Source: UBA4810 sp002479215
GTDB taxonomy: Bacteria; Desulfobacterota; Syntrophia; Syntrophales; Smithellaceae
Assembly: GCA_049514435.1 (NCBI GenBank)
Contig: JBEKVB010000003.1
Coordinates: forward strand, 183,394 to 247,393
DNA: 64,000 nt
Direction of reading: 5' to 3'
Positions within the stretch are counted from its first letter, which is position 1; every line of letters begins with the position of its first letter. A model generated the notes under the pieces. That model ran no database searches and was not told where the DNA came from. It saw nothing but the letters and a program-made list of their open reading frames with translations. The position numbers and the translations under genes are program-made. Shown here piece after piece: positions 9,128-17,351 of the stretch.

Positions 9128-9215
9128 AACCGTTCAGCATTTTCTAGGAAAAACGCGGCCGAGCATATATTATTGTCTGTCTTAGTGTCAAGAAATTGTT
9201 GATTTGATTCTTGAC

Positions 9216-9245
9216 TTGACAAAATCATTGAGTTTTTTCTATACT
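9216..9245 (+). promoter_or_regulatory. Promoter for the pilT-pilU-receiver operon
   Basis: TTGACA at 9216-9221 and TATACT at 9240-9245, spacer 18, sit in an AT-rich stretch 138 bases before pilT. The boxes are close to the sigma-70 consensus. The long leader between them and the gene has no clear structure. Confidence 0.55.
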
Positions 9246-9383
9246 CAAAAAAAGTTATTTATAATAGAACACTGCTATTAATAATAACGCGGCCATAAAG
9301 AGCACGTCTGTTAAATTGTTGGATTCTTTTCCGGCAAAGAATAAAGATAGGAAAATTATTAATTACAACAGGGAGTAAAATAC

Positions 9384-10466
9384 ATGGCAAAAATTGATGC
9401 TTTTTTTCAGATGATGCATGATCAGGGCGCTTCCGACCTTCATCTTGTTTCAGGTCAACAACCTGCTATTAGAATCCGCGGTGAAATTGTACGAATAAAA
9501 TATGAAACGCTTACTAATGAAACCTTAAAAGTTCTTCTTTACGAAATCACACCGGAACATAAAATTAAGCAGTTTGAAGAAACTGGCGACGTTGACTTTG
9601 CCTATGATGTCCCTTCAATCGCACGCTATCGCGCCAATTATTTCCAGCAAAAATACGGGGTAGGCGCCGTTTTCCGGGAGATTCCCAACAAAATCACGAC
9701 TTGTGCAGAACTTGGTCTTCCTTCAGTAGTGGCAAAATTAGCTACTCTCCCGCGTGGTCTTGTTCTGGTCACCGGCCCCACGGGTAGCGGTAAATCCACT
9801 ACTCTGGCCGCGATTATTGATGAAGCTAACCGTTTACGTAAAGACCATATTATTACAATTGAAGATCCGATTGAATTTGTTCATCAAAGCCATGGTTGTA
9901 TAATTAACCAACGTGAAGTTGGAACCCACACTAGAAGTTTCGCTGCGGCATTGCGCGGAGCACTGCGCGAAGATCCCGACATTATTTTGGTTGGTGAAAT
10001 GCGTGATCTTGAAACCATTTCACTGGCTGTGGAAGCCGCCTCCACTGGCCATCTTGTTTTCGCCACAGTGCACACCACCAGTGCGGCAAAAACGGTCGAC
10101 AGAGTAATTGAAGTTTTCCCTGCTTCCGAACAATTGCAAATCCGCTCCACGCTCGCTGATGGTTTGCGCGCGGTCATTTCGCAAATTTTGTTCAAAAGAA
10201 TCGACATCAAAGCCCGCGGTGTTGCTTTGGAAATTTTAATTGCTACCTCAGCAGTTCGCAATTTAATCCGCGAATCCAAAACCTACCAAATTCCTTCCAT
10301 GATGCAGACAGGCAAGAAATACGGAATGCAGCTTATGGATGACGGGATCATGGATCTTTATACCCGCGGCTGGATCAGCAGCGATGATGCTTACATTAAA
10401 GCGAACGATAAAGCTAGATTCCGTCCGTTGTTGAAATATCCGCCCACAGACTTTACTGAAGCATAA
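9384..10466 (+). CDS. pilT: Type IV pilus retraction ATPase PilT
   Basis: A 360-residue PilT-family secretion ATPase that powers retraction of type IV pili at the inner-membrane base. The N-terminal PAS-like domain begins MAKIDAFFQMMHDQGASDLH. The ATPase core has Walker A GPTGSGKST, Asp box TIEDPIEF, Walker B ILVGEMRD and His box ATVHTTSA. The C-terminal SAVRNLIRESKTYQIPSMMQ corresponds to the AIRNLI retraction motif of PilT. A GGGAG ribosome site precedes the ATG. The second PilT-like ATPase follows 24 bases downstream. Confidence 0.95.
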   Translation: MAKIDAFFQMMHDQGASDLHLVSGQQPAIRIRGEIVRIKYETLTNETLKVLLYEITPEHKIKQFEETGDVDFAYDVPSIARYRANYFQQKYGVGAVFREIPNKITTCAELGLPSVVAKLATLPRGLVLVTGPTGSGKSTTLAAIIDEANRLRKDHIITIEDPIEFVHQSHGCIINQREVGTHTRSFAAALRGALREDPDIILVGEMRDLETISLAVEAASTGHLVFATVHTTSAAKTVDRVIEVFPASEQLQIRSTLADGLRAVISQILFKRIDIKARGVALEILIATSAVRNLIRESKTYQIPSMMQTGKKYGMQLMDDGIMDLYTRGWISSDDAYIKANDKARFRPLLKYPPTDFTEA

Positions 10467-10490
10467 ATTATTATTGTGCGAGGATAGCTT

Positions 10491-11678
10491 ATGAGAAAAC
10501 CGGAAATAGACCATATTCTGACAAAAATGCTGGAATCCAATGCTAACATTTCTGATGTTGTCTTGACCGTGGATAAACCTTTTCAAGTCGAAGCAGCAGG
10601 CCGATTGGTGGGCGTAGATTTAGAGCCCCCCTTTGAAAAACTGACCCCGTTTCAAACAGAAATTTTCGCTCTAAACTTGATTAATCAGGATCAGCGGCTG
10701 ATTGAAATGCTAATTAAAGAAGGTTCCTGCGATTTATCTTATGAATTGCCGGGAATTGCCCGTTTCCGTGTAAATATATTTTCACAACTTGGCCACTACT
10801 CTATCGTTTTAAGAAAACTCGAAACAAAAATTCCTTCTTGTGCCAAGCTAGGATTACCCGACGCCTATTATCGCGTTGTCGCTGAAAAAAACGGGATTGT
10901 TCTTATAACAGGCGCAACGGGTACCGGCAAAACAACATCGCTTGCCGCCGTCATCAATGAAATCAACGAACATAATTCCGTGCATATAATCACATTGGAA
11001 GACCCGGTGGAATATACACACTCGCAAAAAGAGGCCACTATTAACCAGCGTGAACTAGGCAAAGATTTCGATACTTTTGCCAACGGCTTACGCGCGGCTC
11101 TGCGACAAGCTCCAAAGGTAATCCTTGTCGGCGAAATGCGCGACCGTGAATCCGTCGAAATCGCTTTGAATGCCGCGGAAACCGGTCATCTTGTCTTGAG
11201 CACTTTGCATACAATTGATGCCGGCCAAACAATTAACCGTATTCTGGGCATGTTCTCTACAGAAGAAGAAAATCAAATACGTACGCGTCTGGCCGATTCG
11301 CTGCGCTGGATCATTTGTCAGCGTTTGATGCCGAAAATAGGCGGCGGCCGCGTTGCCGCCTTTGAGGCGCTGGGTACCAGCTTGCGCGTCAGAGACATCA
11401 TTCTGCACGGCGAATCAGAAGGTAAAACTTTTTCTGATATTATCCAGCAAGGCAAAGCCTTTGGCATGATCACTTTTGACGATTGCATTGTCGATCTCTA
11501 TGAAAAAGATTTAATTACCGAAGATACGGCTAGAGCTTATGCCTCGAACAAATCTAATGTAGGTCGGGGAATTGATGTGATAAAAAGTACCCGCGGCGAA
11601 AAAACAACCGATCTGGACAAGCTGGAGGTCGATCTCTCATACGGCAAGATAAAAACCGATACGTGGAAAGTAAAATAA
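10491..11678 (+). CDS. PilT/PilU-type twitching ATPase
   Basis: A 395-residue paralogue of the preceding pilT. The core keeps Walker A GATGTGKTT, TLEDPVEYTH, ILVGEMRDRES and STLHTIDAGQ, so ATP hydrolysis should be intact. It has a longer C-terminal tail (KSNVGRGIDVIKSTRGEKTT) and its motif RVRDIILHGESEGKTFSDII diverges from the PilT retraction motif. A tandem pilT-pilU order suggests this is the PilU-like accessory motor that helps PilT under load. Symbol left blank because PilT and PilU cannot be told apart with certainty here. Ribosome site GCGAGGATAG lies just upstream. Confidence 0.88.
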   Translation: MRKPEIDHILTKMLESNANISDVVLTVDKPFQVEAAGRLVGVDLEPPFEKLTPFQTEIFALNLINQDQRLIEMLIKEGSCDLSYELPGIARFRVNIFSQLGHYSIVLRKLETKIPSCAKLGLPDAYYRVVAEKNGIVLITGATGTGKTTSLAAVINEINEHNSVHIITLEDPVEYTHSQKEATINQRELGKDFDTFANGLRAALRQAPKVILVGEMRDRESVEIALNAAETGHLVLSTLHTIDAGQTINRILGMFSTEEENQIRTRLADSLRWIICQRLMPKIGGGRVAAFEALGTSLRVRDIILHGESEGKTFSDIIQQGKAFGMITFDDCIVDLYEKDLITEDTARAYASNKSNVGRGIDVIKSTRGEKTTDLDKLEVDLSYGKIKTDTWKVK

Positions 11679-11723
11679 TAAAAATTTAGTTGCGCCCTGA
11701 GGGATTACAACAAGGAGATTAAG

Positions 11724-12239
11724 ATGAGTGAAGAAAAATCGACATTGGATGCAACGAGGTCAGGAGGAATAGATTATTCGGGAAGGCCTTTCGGATACCT
11801 TAACCCGGATAGTGAAACAGCCATGATTTGTGAAAAAGATCCCGCAATCAGAGATGAAATCAGCAAAGCACTCAAAGCACTCAATATAGATGTAGTTGAA
11901 CCGACGTCATTTAAAGAAGCCCTGAGATATTTACGTTTTCATATCTTTAATGTAATTGTCGTTGACGAAAATTTCGACACCAGTGTTGGGGAAGTCAATT
12001 ATGTTCTCCATTATACAGAAAACTTAATTATGCCTATCCGCCGGCAGACTTTTGTAGTTCTAATCAGTGAAACTTATCCGACTATGGATAACATGCGCGC
12101 CTACAATAAAAGTGTTAACTTAATTATTAATAAAAAAGAAATTGCCGAAGCAGCCCTGATTTTGAAAAAAGAAATTGCGGAAGATTCTGACTTTTATTAC
12201 CTATTTAAGGAAAATCTCAATAAGTCTGGGAAAATTTAA
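11724..12239 (+). CDS. Receiver-like (CheY-fold) protein of the pilT operon
   Basis: A 171-residue protein with a divergent receiver domain at residues about 30-150: AMICEKDPAIRDEISKALKA gives the acidic pocket, NVIVVDENFD supplies the candidate phospho-Asp, TFVVLISET the Ser/Thr strand and NLIINKKEI the conserved Lys. There is no DNA-binding output domain. The N-terminal 30 residues (STLDATRSGGIDYSGRPFGY) are low-similarity and probably flexible. It is 45 bases after the PilU-like gene with a strong AAGGAG site, so it likely belongs to the motility operon and may signal to the two ATPases. That role is inference. Confidence 0.75.
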   Translation: MSEEKSTLDATRSGGIDYSGRPFGYLNPDSETAMICEKDPAIRDEISKALKALNIDVVEPTSFKEALRYLRFHIFNVIVVDENFDTSVGEVNYVLHYTENLIMPIRRQTFVVLISETYPTMDNMRAYNKSVNLIINKKEIAEAALILKKEIAEDSDFYYLFKENLNKSGKI

Positions 12240-12241
12240 TC

Positions 12242-13189
12242 TTATCCTATTTTTTTTACTTCGCGCATAATTTCATCAGCCCGATCTTCAAGACCCATCG
12301 CCCTGTAAGCAGAAACCAACCCAAAATAGTAAGGCTTGATGTTTTCATATTGAATTGCCTTCTCAAAGACTGCCGCCGCCTGTGAAAAATATTTTGCTTT
12401 CAGCAGGATATTGCCTAAGCGATTGCAATATGCTCCAGCGCTGTTATGACCACCATATTGTACAGCCTTCTCATAAACCTTCAAAGCCTGCTCAATTTGC
12501 CCTAAACCAATAAGACTGTCTCCTAACGAACAGTAATAGAGTGGATTTCCCGGACTTAAGGCAATACATTTATCAATTAATCTTATAGCTTCCTGATGAT
12601 TTGCCGCCCGCTGGAACAAAACAGTTAACTTAAAGCAGTAATTGGCGGCCTGTTCCGGATCAATTTTACCGGCGCGTACATAGGCTTCTTCACTTTCTGA
12701 AAATAAGCCTGCGGCAAATAAAGCTTCCCCCCAAAGGCAATAAAAAGCAGGGTTGTCGTCTTCCTTTTCGATGATTTTTTCATATATACCGCAGGCCTCT
12801 TTAGCTTTGCCTAGCTGAAGATAGGAGTTGCCCAATTCTGCTAATAGTCCGACATCTTCTGGTTGAGCGGTAATTGCTTTTTTGCAAATTTCCACTAATT
12901 TGTAGAAATTTTTTTCCTGTTTATAAATACGCACAAGTTCATCAAAAGCAAAGCCCGTAAAAATTTTCCTCTGCAGTTCTCTTTCCAACAGCACATTTAA
13001 ACATTCTACAGCTTTTTGGGCAGCTCCGCTGTCATAATAGGCCCAGGCTAACATTAATAAAAGGGATTCTTCTTCCGGATGCGTTTTGTGAAGTTCTTCA
13101 AATATTTTAATTGCTTTGTCATACTGACGTTGCTGTAGGAGCTTTTCCGCATTTTTAATTTTATTCAGCTTTTTATCTTTCTCGACCAT
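12242..13189 (-). CDS. Tetratricopeptide-repeat protein
   Basis: About 315 residues made of tandem TPR helical pairs, for example QQRQYDKAIKIFEELHKTHP, LGNSYLQLGKAKEACGIYEK, YVRAGKIDPEQAANYCFKLT and AYCNRLGNILLKAKYFSQAA. No signal peptide or catalytic domain, so it is a cytoplasmic protein-protein scaffold. The start at 13189 (MVEKDKK) follows GGGGGA; a start 30 bases upstream is possible. It is convergent with the receiver gene, with only 2 bases between stops. The proximity to pilT/pilU does not by itself show a pilus role. Confidence 0.8.
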   Translation of the reverse strand: MVEKDKKLNKIKNAEKLLQQRQYDKAIKIFEELHKTHPEEESLLLMLAWAYYDSGAAQKAVECLNVLLERELQRKIFTGFAFDELVRIYKQEKNFYKLVEICKKAITAQPEDVGLLAELGNSYLQLGKAKEACGIYEKIIEKEDDNPAFYCLWGEALFAAGLFSESEEAYVRAGKIDPEQAANYCFKLTVLFQRAANHQEAIRLIDKCIALSPGNPLYYCSLGDSLIGLGQIEQALKVYEKAVQYGGHNSAGAYCNRLGNILLKAKYFSQAAAVFEKAIQYENIKPYYFGLVSAYRAMGLEDRADEIMREVKKIG

Positions 13190-13210
13190 AGTCCCCCAAA
13201 AATCACGGGC

Positions 13211-13300
13211 ATGAACCACAAAGCAAGCTTGGGTCTCATTACCCTCTGCTTTGCGGGACCAATTTCCCTAGACTTCATTATGAAAATTGGAGTTTCATGA
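13211..13300. repeat. Structured intergenic repeat, copy 1
   Basis: A 90-base element beginning ATGAACCACAAAGCAAGCTT and ending with an inverted pair CCAATTT/AAATTGG and TTCATGA. A second, longer version with the same left and right ends is at 17151-17284. It lies between the TPR gene and the selenoprotein terminator. It contains no gene. Confidence 0.5.
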
Positions 13301-13327
13301 ATAAAAGAAGGGGAGAAAATTCTCCCC
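13300..13327 (-). terminator. Rho-independent terminator of the HesB-like gene
   Basis: On the minus strand an 8-bp GC-rich stem GGGGAGAA/TTCTCCCC with a minimal TT loop is followed by TTCTTTT. It starts 15 bases after the stop codon of the selenoprotein gene. Confidence 0.7.
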
Positions 13328-13341
13328 CCAAGTTCTAAATG

Positions 13342-13659
13342 CTAGCAACTGCAAGACGAGCCGCAACCTCCGCTATCAGCCGGAGCAAGGCTGGAAGTTA
13401 ATTTAAATCCAGATCCTCGCGGCGTACTCACAAAATCAACATTAATCGGCTTTGCTTGATTATAAATATCTTTATCAATAATATACTTTGTGCCCTTTTC
13501 TTCAAACACTTCATCTTCCTTCTTAGGCTCATCCAGAGCCATGCCCAAAGAGGGGCCAGATCAGCCCAAAGACAAAATTATTCGAACAGCGGAATCTGTA
13601 TTCTTATCTTTGAGAAAATCTTTGATTACCTCCGCTGCCTTATCCGTTACTGTAAACAT
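13342..13659 (-). CDS. HesB/IscA-like selenoprotein (in-frame UGA read as selenocysteine)
   Basis: A 105-residue protein when the TGA at 13561-13563 (codon 33) is read as Sec. The frame is continuous on both sides: MFTVTDKAAEVIKDFLKDKN before and SGPSLGMALDEPKKEDEVF after, giving VRIILSLG-U-SGPSLG. In HesB/IscA proteins this position is a cluster-ligand Cys, and the C-terminal tail here is CGSSCSC, the other Cys pair. A known subfamily, the HesB-like selenoproteins, has exactly this layout. Start ATG at 13657-13659 follows AAGGAGG by 6-7 bases. A 5-bp hairpin 20 bases after the UGA fits a bacterial SECIS. Role: probably Fe-S or redox handling, not shown. Without Sec insertion the gene would be a 32-residue stub. 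selA, selB and selC are not in the window. Confidence 0.9.
13526..13540 (-). promoter_or_regulatory. Candidate SECIS hairpin
   Basis: In the mRNA, GGCUC and GAGCC form a perfect 5-bp stem around loop UGGAU, beginning 20 bases after the UGA. Bacterial SECIS elements lie just downstream of the Sec codon and have a small apical loop with exposed G. Position and shape fit; the pairing could also extend with weaker pairs. Confidence 0.6.
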
Positions 13660-13708
13660 CACATATCCTCCTTCCGGTGATGGATATTTTTCCATCGATA
13701 TTTTATTT

Positions 13709-13736
13709 AAATTAGCCATATTTGATGAGTTGTCAA
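13709..13736 (-). promoter_or_regulatory. Promoter of the HesB-like selenoprotein gene
   Basis: On the minus strand TTGACA (13731-13736) and TAATTT (13709-13714) are spaced by 16 bases, about 50 bases before the start codon. Confidence 0.45.
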
Positions 13737-13804
13737 TTACATTTTTTCTAAACCTTCGTAATGCATTGTCTTTTCACGCATTTGAACTATGAAATTTGTT
13801 TCCA

Positions 13805-13834
13805 TTGACATAAAATAGCGATCCCGCTTATCAT
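13805..13834 (+). promoter_or_regulatory. Promoter of the transglutaminase-like gene
   Basis: TTGACA (13805-13810) and TATCAT (13829-13834), spacer 18, end 40 bases before the ATG at 13875. Confidence 0.5.
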
Positions 13835-13874
13835 CCCCAATACAGCAACCAATAATACAACCGGGGTAATTTAT

Positions 13875-15572
13875 ATGAAGAAATTATTAAAGACTATATT
13901 TCTCTTTGCCCTCGTCGTGACTGTATCCCCATCTTTTGCGGAAAATTTTACAGTTAAAGGAGACATGGCCTCGACACTGCATTATGAACTCCAGCATCAG
14001 ATAACAGCCGGGGATGCCATGAAAAAACTAACTTTAAGCTTTGTAATTCCCCAGACCTTCGAATCACCGACATATAAACAACAAATAACCAATTTTAAAA
14101 TAAACTTTTCTCCAGAGGCGCAGGAAAGAACAGCCGCTACTGATGCGCGCGGGAATAAGACAATTCTTGCTGTATGGACAAATGTACCCGATAAAATTGA
14201 TGTTGTAGTTTCCTTTGATGCCAAAAACATTACCGAATTAAAACTTATTGAAACTCAGGCGCCTTTTCCTCTCAGCGGCGTTCCTGAAGAGATGAAGGTC
14301 TATCTACAAGCCACAGCCCAGGTGCAGACAAACGATTCGGAAATTCGTGAACTTGCTCTCCGGTTGACAAAAGATGTAAAAATCCAGTTTGATGCCGTGC
14401 AGCGGGTTATTTCCTGGGTAGTGGATAATGTTCGTTACGTTAATCCTCCGGCCCAATATGATGCTCTTTACGCACTGCATTCGGGCAAGGGGAACTGCCA
14501 AAATTTTTCCCATCTTTCGGCTGCTCTTTTACGCAGCGTGGGAATACCCGTGCGTATCGTCAATGGCGCTACCATGAATCAACCTTTTGATGTTGGCTGG
14601 GAAAAAGGTGTCCTTACTTTCAAGATGGGGCAAGGAAGACATTCCTGGATTGAAGTATGGTTTCCTGATCAGGGATGGGTTCCCTATGATCCGCAAAACA
14701 TGCAGTTTTTCGTTTCCAATCGTTTTGTCCGCATTGAAGTCGGAATGGATAATAACGAAACAAAGAATGATGGGTTGGTCCGCTGGCTTCAAAGCTCCGA
14801 TGCCCGCACTAACCCTAAACTACAAGAAACAATCGGTGCAAATTTTCTTTCTGATTCCGTCAATGTCCGGGGAACTCGTCAGGCTTACGGTCCGAAAAAT
14901 CTTCTTTTAGGCCCAAATGTCCAGACTGAATTCAAAAAAATTGAAATAGTTCCCCCGCCGCCGCCTATCGTCATCCCTGAAAAGGAAAAGAAAGAGTTAC
15001 GCTATAATGTTCCTTTTATCTACGGCAATCTGGAATTTCCGGAAAATATCGATTTTGCTTTTCCCCGCGTGACAACTGCCACCGGCAGCAATGCTTATGA
15101 AATGTCGCGTAACTTTCTTGTGGAAACTGCCAAATACGTAACGACCAAGGCAACACAGTATGCCCAGGTTTTTGTTTTAAAGAAACCGGTGAAAGTGCAA
15201 AAAGGCGGTTTGGCTCTGCATAAATTTGGCGATGTAGGCTGGCTGTGGATTGATATTTTTGAAGATAACCAGGGAAAACCCGGCGTTCCTTTATATACAT
15301 CTGAAATGATAACTTTGGCGCAGCTTTCGCTAAAACCCGGTTACCGCTGGCTGGACTTTGCCTTTACCGGAGAACAACCTCTACTAATGCCCGGTTCTTA
15401 TTGGATCGCGCTTGGTTTTTCCGACACTCCTGTCATTAATTGGTTTTATACTTACGGCAAGCCGGTTGGTCCCGTCTATAGCACACGCTATAAAGGAGTT
15501 TTTCAAAGTGATTGGAGCGGTGCATTGAATTATGAATTTAATTACCGGATAAAAGGGCTTACCGCAAAATAA
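13875..15572 (+). CDS. Exported transglutaminase-like protein
   Basis: A 565-residue protein with a signal peptide (MKKLLKTIFLFALVVTVSPS, cleavage after FA). A transglutaminase core occupies residues about 155-275 with an intact triad: Cys208 in GKGNCQNFSHL, His256 in GRHSWIEVWF and Asp272 in GWVPYDPQN. The flanking regions are beta-rich; a proline run PPPPPIV near residue 362 leads to a C-terminal domain of about 190 residues that looks like a jelly-roll or binding module. Bacterial members are usually Cys proteases or amide hydrolases acting in the periplasm or at the surface, rather than true crosslinkers. It has its own promoter; no partner gene is adjacent. Confidence 0.85.
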   Translation: MKKLLKTIFLFALVVTVSPSFAENFTVKGDMASTLHYELQHQITAGDAMKKLTLSFVIPQTFESPTYKQQITNFKINFSPEAQERTAATDARGNKTILAVWTNVPDKIDVVVSFDAKNITELKLIETQAPFPLSGVPEEMKVYLQATAQVQTNDSEIRELALRLTKDVKIQFDAVQRVISWVVDNVRYVNPPAQYDALYALHSGKGNCQNFSHLSAALLRSVGIPVRIVNGATMNQPFDVGWEKGVLTFKMGQGRHSWIEVWFPDQGWVPYDPQNMQFFVSNRFVRIEVGMDNNETKNDGLVRWLQSSDARTNPKLQETIGANFLSDSVNVRGTRQAYGPKNLLLGPNVQTEFKKIEIVPPPPPIVIPEKEKKELRYNVPFIYGNLEFPENIDFAFPRVTTATGSNAYEMSRNFLVETAKYVTTKATQYAQVFVLKKPVKVQKGGLALHKFGDVGWLWIDIFEDNQGKPGVPLYTSEMITLAQLSLKPGYRWLDFAFTGEQPLLMPGSYWIALGFSDTPVINWFYTYGKPVGPVYSTRYKGVFQSDWSGALNYEFNYRIKGLTAK

Positions 15573-15621
15573 ATGATTTTTACCGAGAAAAAAATTACGG
15601 TATTAAGGCCAAACTAACCTC

Positions 15622-16458
15622 ATGCCGCTTTTTGCTTTTCTATTAGTTATTCTGGCAGCCACTCTTCATGCTCTGTGGAATTTTGCCGCAAAAAAAGCAT
15701 CCGGCAATCTTAGTGTTATTTGGGTTGGCTTAGTAATCGCTACAGCTGCACTCATTCCTTTCCTGTTTCTTCTTTCACCCGAACAGATATTCGTATCGAA
15801 AGCATGGCCTTTTGTTCTGGCAACGGGAATAATTCACGCTGTTTATTTTTTCGCTCTCGCCAAAGCTTACGAGCATGGGGATATTTCTGTCGTCTATCCC
15901 ATTTCCAGAGGAAGCGGCATAGCCGGTACAGCTATAATAGCGTGTTTATTACTTCAAGAAGAAATATCATCTGTCGGGACAGTGGGCATTTTATTAATCA
16001 GCCTGGGCACACTTTTGCTTGGGCTTACTAATATTCATCAAAAACGCGGCATATTCTTTTCTCTATTAGTTGCCATAATGATCATCGGCTACTCGATTGT
16101 CGACAAACAGGGAGTCGGCATCATACATCCCCTAGGTTACATATTCGGACTGGTATTATTGACAACAATTTTTTTGGCACCTTACATACTGATAAATAAA
16201 CAGCAAGAATTATTATCGGCCATGAAGAACATGAAAAAATATTCCTTGATCATAGGACTGGGTTCCGGGGGAACTTACCTCATTATCCTTTTCGTCTTTC
16301 AAATGGCCCCGGTCAGTTATGTTGTAGCGGCGAGAGAAGTAGCGGTTGCCTTTGGAACTTTATTAGGCATCTTATTTCTTAAAGAACAAAGTACAGCTCA
16401 AAAAATAATTTGCATCACCGGTATTGTGATAGGTATGCTTTTAATTAAGCTGGCATAA
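15622..16458 (+). CDS. EamA/DMT-family transporter
   Basis: A 278-residue, ten-helix membrane protein of the drug/metabolite transporter superfamily. Two EamA halves are visible: the first from LLVILAATLHALWNFAAKKA through GTLLLGLTNI, the second from FSLLVAIMIIGYSIVDKQGV to the C-terminus. SVVYPISRGSG and VSYVVAAREVAVAFGTLLG are the paired conserved loops. Substrates of this family are amino acids, nucleobases or metabolites; the specific substrate cannot be read. It starts 50 bases after the transglutaminase gene on the same strand. Confidence 0.88.
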   Translation: MPLFAFLLVILAATLHALWNFAAKKASGNLSVIWVGLVIATAALIPFLFLLSPEQIFVSKAWPFVLATGIIHAVYFFALAKAYEHGDISVVYPISRGSGIAGTAIIACLLLQEEISSVGTVGILLISLGTLLLGLTNIHQKRGIFFSLLVAIMIIGYSIVDKQGVGIIHPLGYIFGLVLLTTIFLAPYILINKQQELLSAMKNMKKYSLIIGLGSGGTYLIILFVFQMAPVSYVVAAREVAVAFGTLLGILFLKEQSTAQKIICITGIVIGMLLIKLA

Positions 16459-16518
16459 ATTTTATTGCTTATATTATGGAAAACTCAAGTTTTTCAATGA
16501 AACATTCCTCATTTTTAA

Positions 16519-17097
16519 TTATACTTTCAGGGATTTAACTAAAAAGCGCCATAGAGCCTCTCTATGTTCATCTTTCGCGTAGTTTATGCCGATTCTGGGA
16601 GTAGTTAAAATTGATTTTGCAGGAATTTTTTTATAATTTTCGACCCATAATTTACTGCCCAACGTCAAATCCCAACCATTTAAAGATTTGTCAATGTTTA
16701 AGGCCTGACATATTTTTGCCGGTCCATTGGTGAGCTCGGAACCTTTTCGCTTCCGACGGGCTTCCATTTCCTTTACTCCCATAACAGGCACTATAGCGCG
16801 CACAAGTACAGCGCAGGGATTTCCCTCAGCTTCCGTTACCAAATTAAGCATATAGTGTATCCCATAAGTAAAATACACATAGGCCTGACCAGGCTTACCG
16901 AACATAACGACATTGCGCGGTGTTTTACCGCGGTGGGCGTGACAGGCGCTATCGGTTTCACCGCAGTAAGCTTCGGTTTCCACGATCATCCCGGAAAGCT
17001 CAAGACGATTTATTTGGCGCACTAATTTTTTCCCTAAAAGCGCCTTCGCTACTTCCAGCGTACCGCGCTCATAAAACTTTCTATTCAATATGCTCAT
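16519..17097 (-). CDS. DNA-3-methyladenine glycosylase (AAG/MPG family)
   Basis: A 192-residue alkyladenine glycosylase that removes 3-methyladenine and related damaged bases in base excision repair. The family signature is VETEAYCGETDSACHAHRGK, containing the catalytic Glu, followed by TPRNVVMFGKPGQAYVYFTY and GIHYMLNLVT. ELTNGPAKICQAL is the usual C-terminal block. The length matches bacterial members (190-210). It is convergent with the transporter and is followed upstream by a structured repeat. Confidence 0.95.
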   Translation of the reverse strand: MSILNRKFYERGTLEVAKALLGKKLVRQINRLELSGMIVETEAYCGETDSACHAHRGKTPRNVVMFGKPGQAYVYFTYGIHYMLNLVTEAEGNPCAVLVRAIVPVMGVKEMEARRKRKGSELTNGPAKICQALNIDKSLNGWDLTLGSKLWVENYKKIPAKSILTTPRIGINYAKDEHREALWRFLVKSLKV

Positions 17098-17150
17098 GAT
17101 TAGTTAAATGGTCGCAAATATTTTCTTGATTGTAAAGACTGAGTCACGGA

Positions 17151-17284
17151 TATGAACCCCAAAGCAAGCTGCGGTGTATTATATTATAATACCCCCCCCG
17201 CTTCGCAGGATTGTTCACCTTACCAATTCCGACGTGTAACCTTTAGGTTATACGCTTCGCTTTCGGAATTGGAGATTCACGAAG
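17151..17284. repeat. Structured intergenic repeat, copy 2
   Basis: This 134-base element shares its left end (ATGAACCCCAAAGCAAGCT) and right end (AATTGGAG, TTCACGA) with the copy at 13211-13300. It folds as nested hairpins: outer CCAATTCCGA (17223-17232) pairs with TCGGAATTGG (17263-17272), and inside it CGTGTAACC pairs with GGTTATACG around a TTTA loop. No gene is visible. Confidence 0.6.
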
Positions 17285-17330
17285 AAAAATTAATTTTAAA
17301 GCCGCGGCCTTTTTTATTTCGGGCCGCAGC
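17284..17330 (-). terminator. Terminator of asd
   Basis: On the minus strand GCTGCGGCC pairs with GGCCGCGGC (one G-U pair) and is followed by TTTAAAATTAATTTTT. It begins about 20 bases after the asd stop codon. Confidence 0.6.
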
Positions 17331-17351
17331 TCTGGTTTTTAACTAATAACT

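Noticed and set aside
13342..13548. Shorter HesB-like gene starting at the internal TTG
   Set aside because: It would lack the first third of the domain and has no ribosome site, while the longer frame with TGA has AAGGAGG and a full N-terminus.
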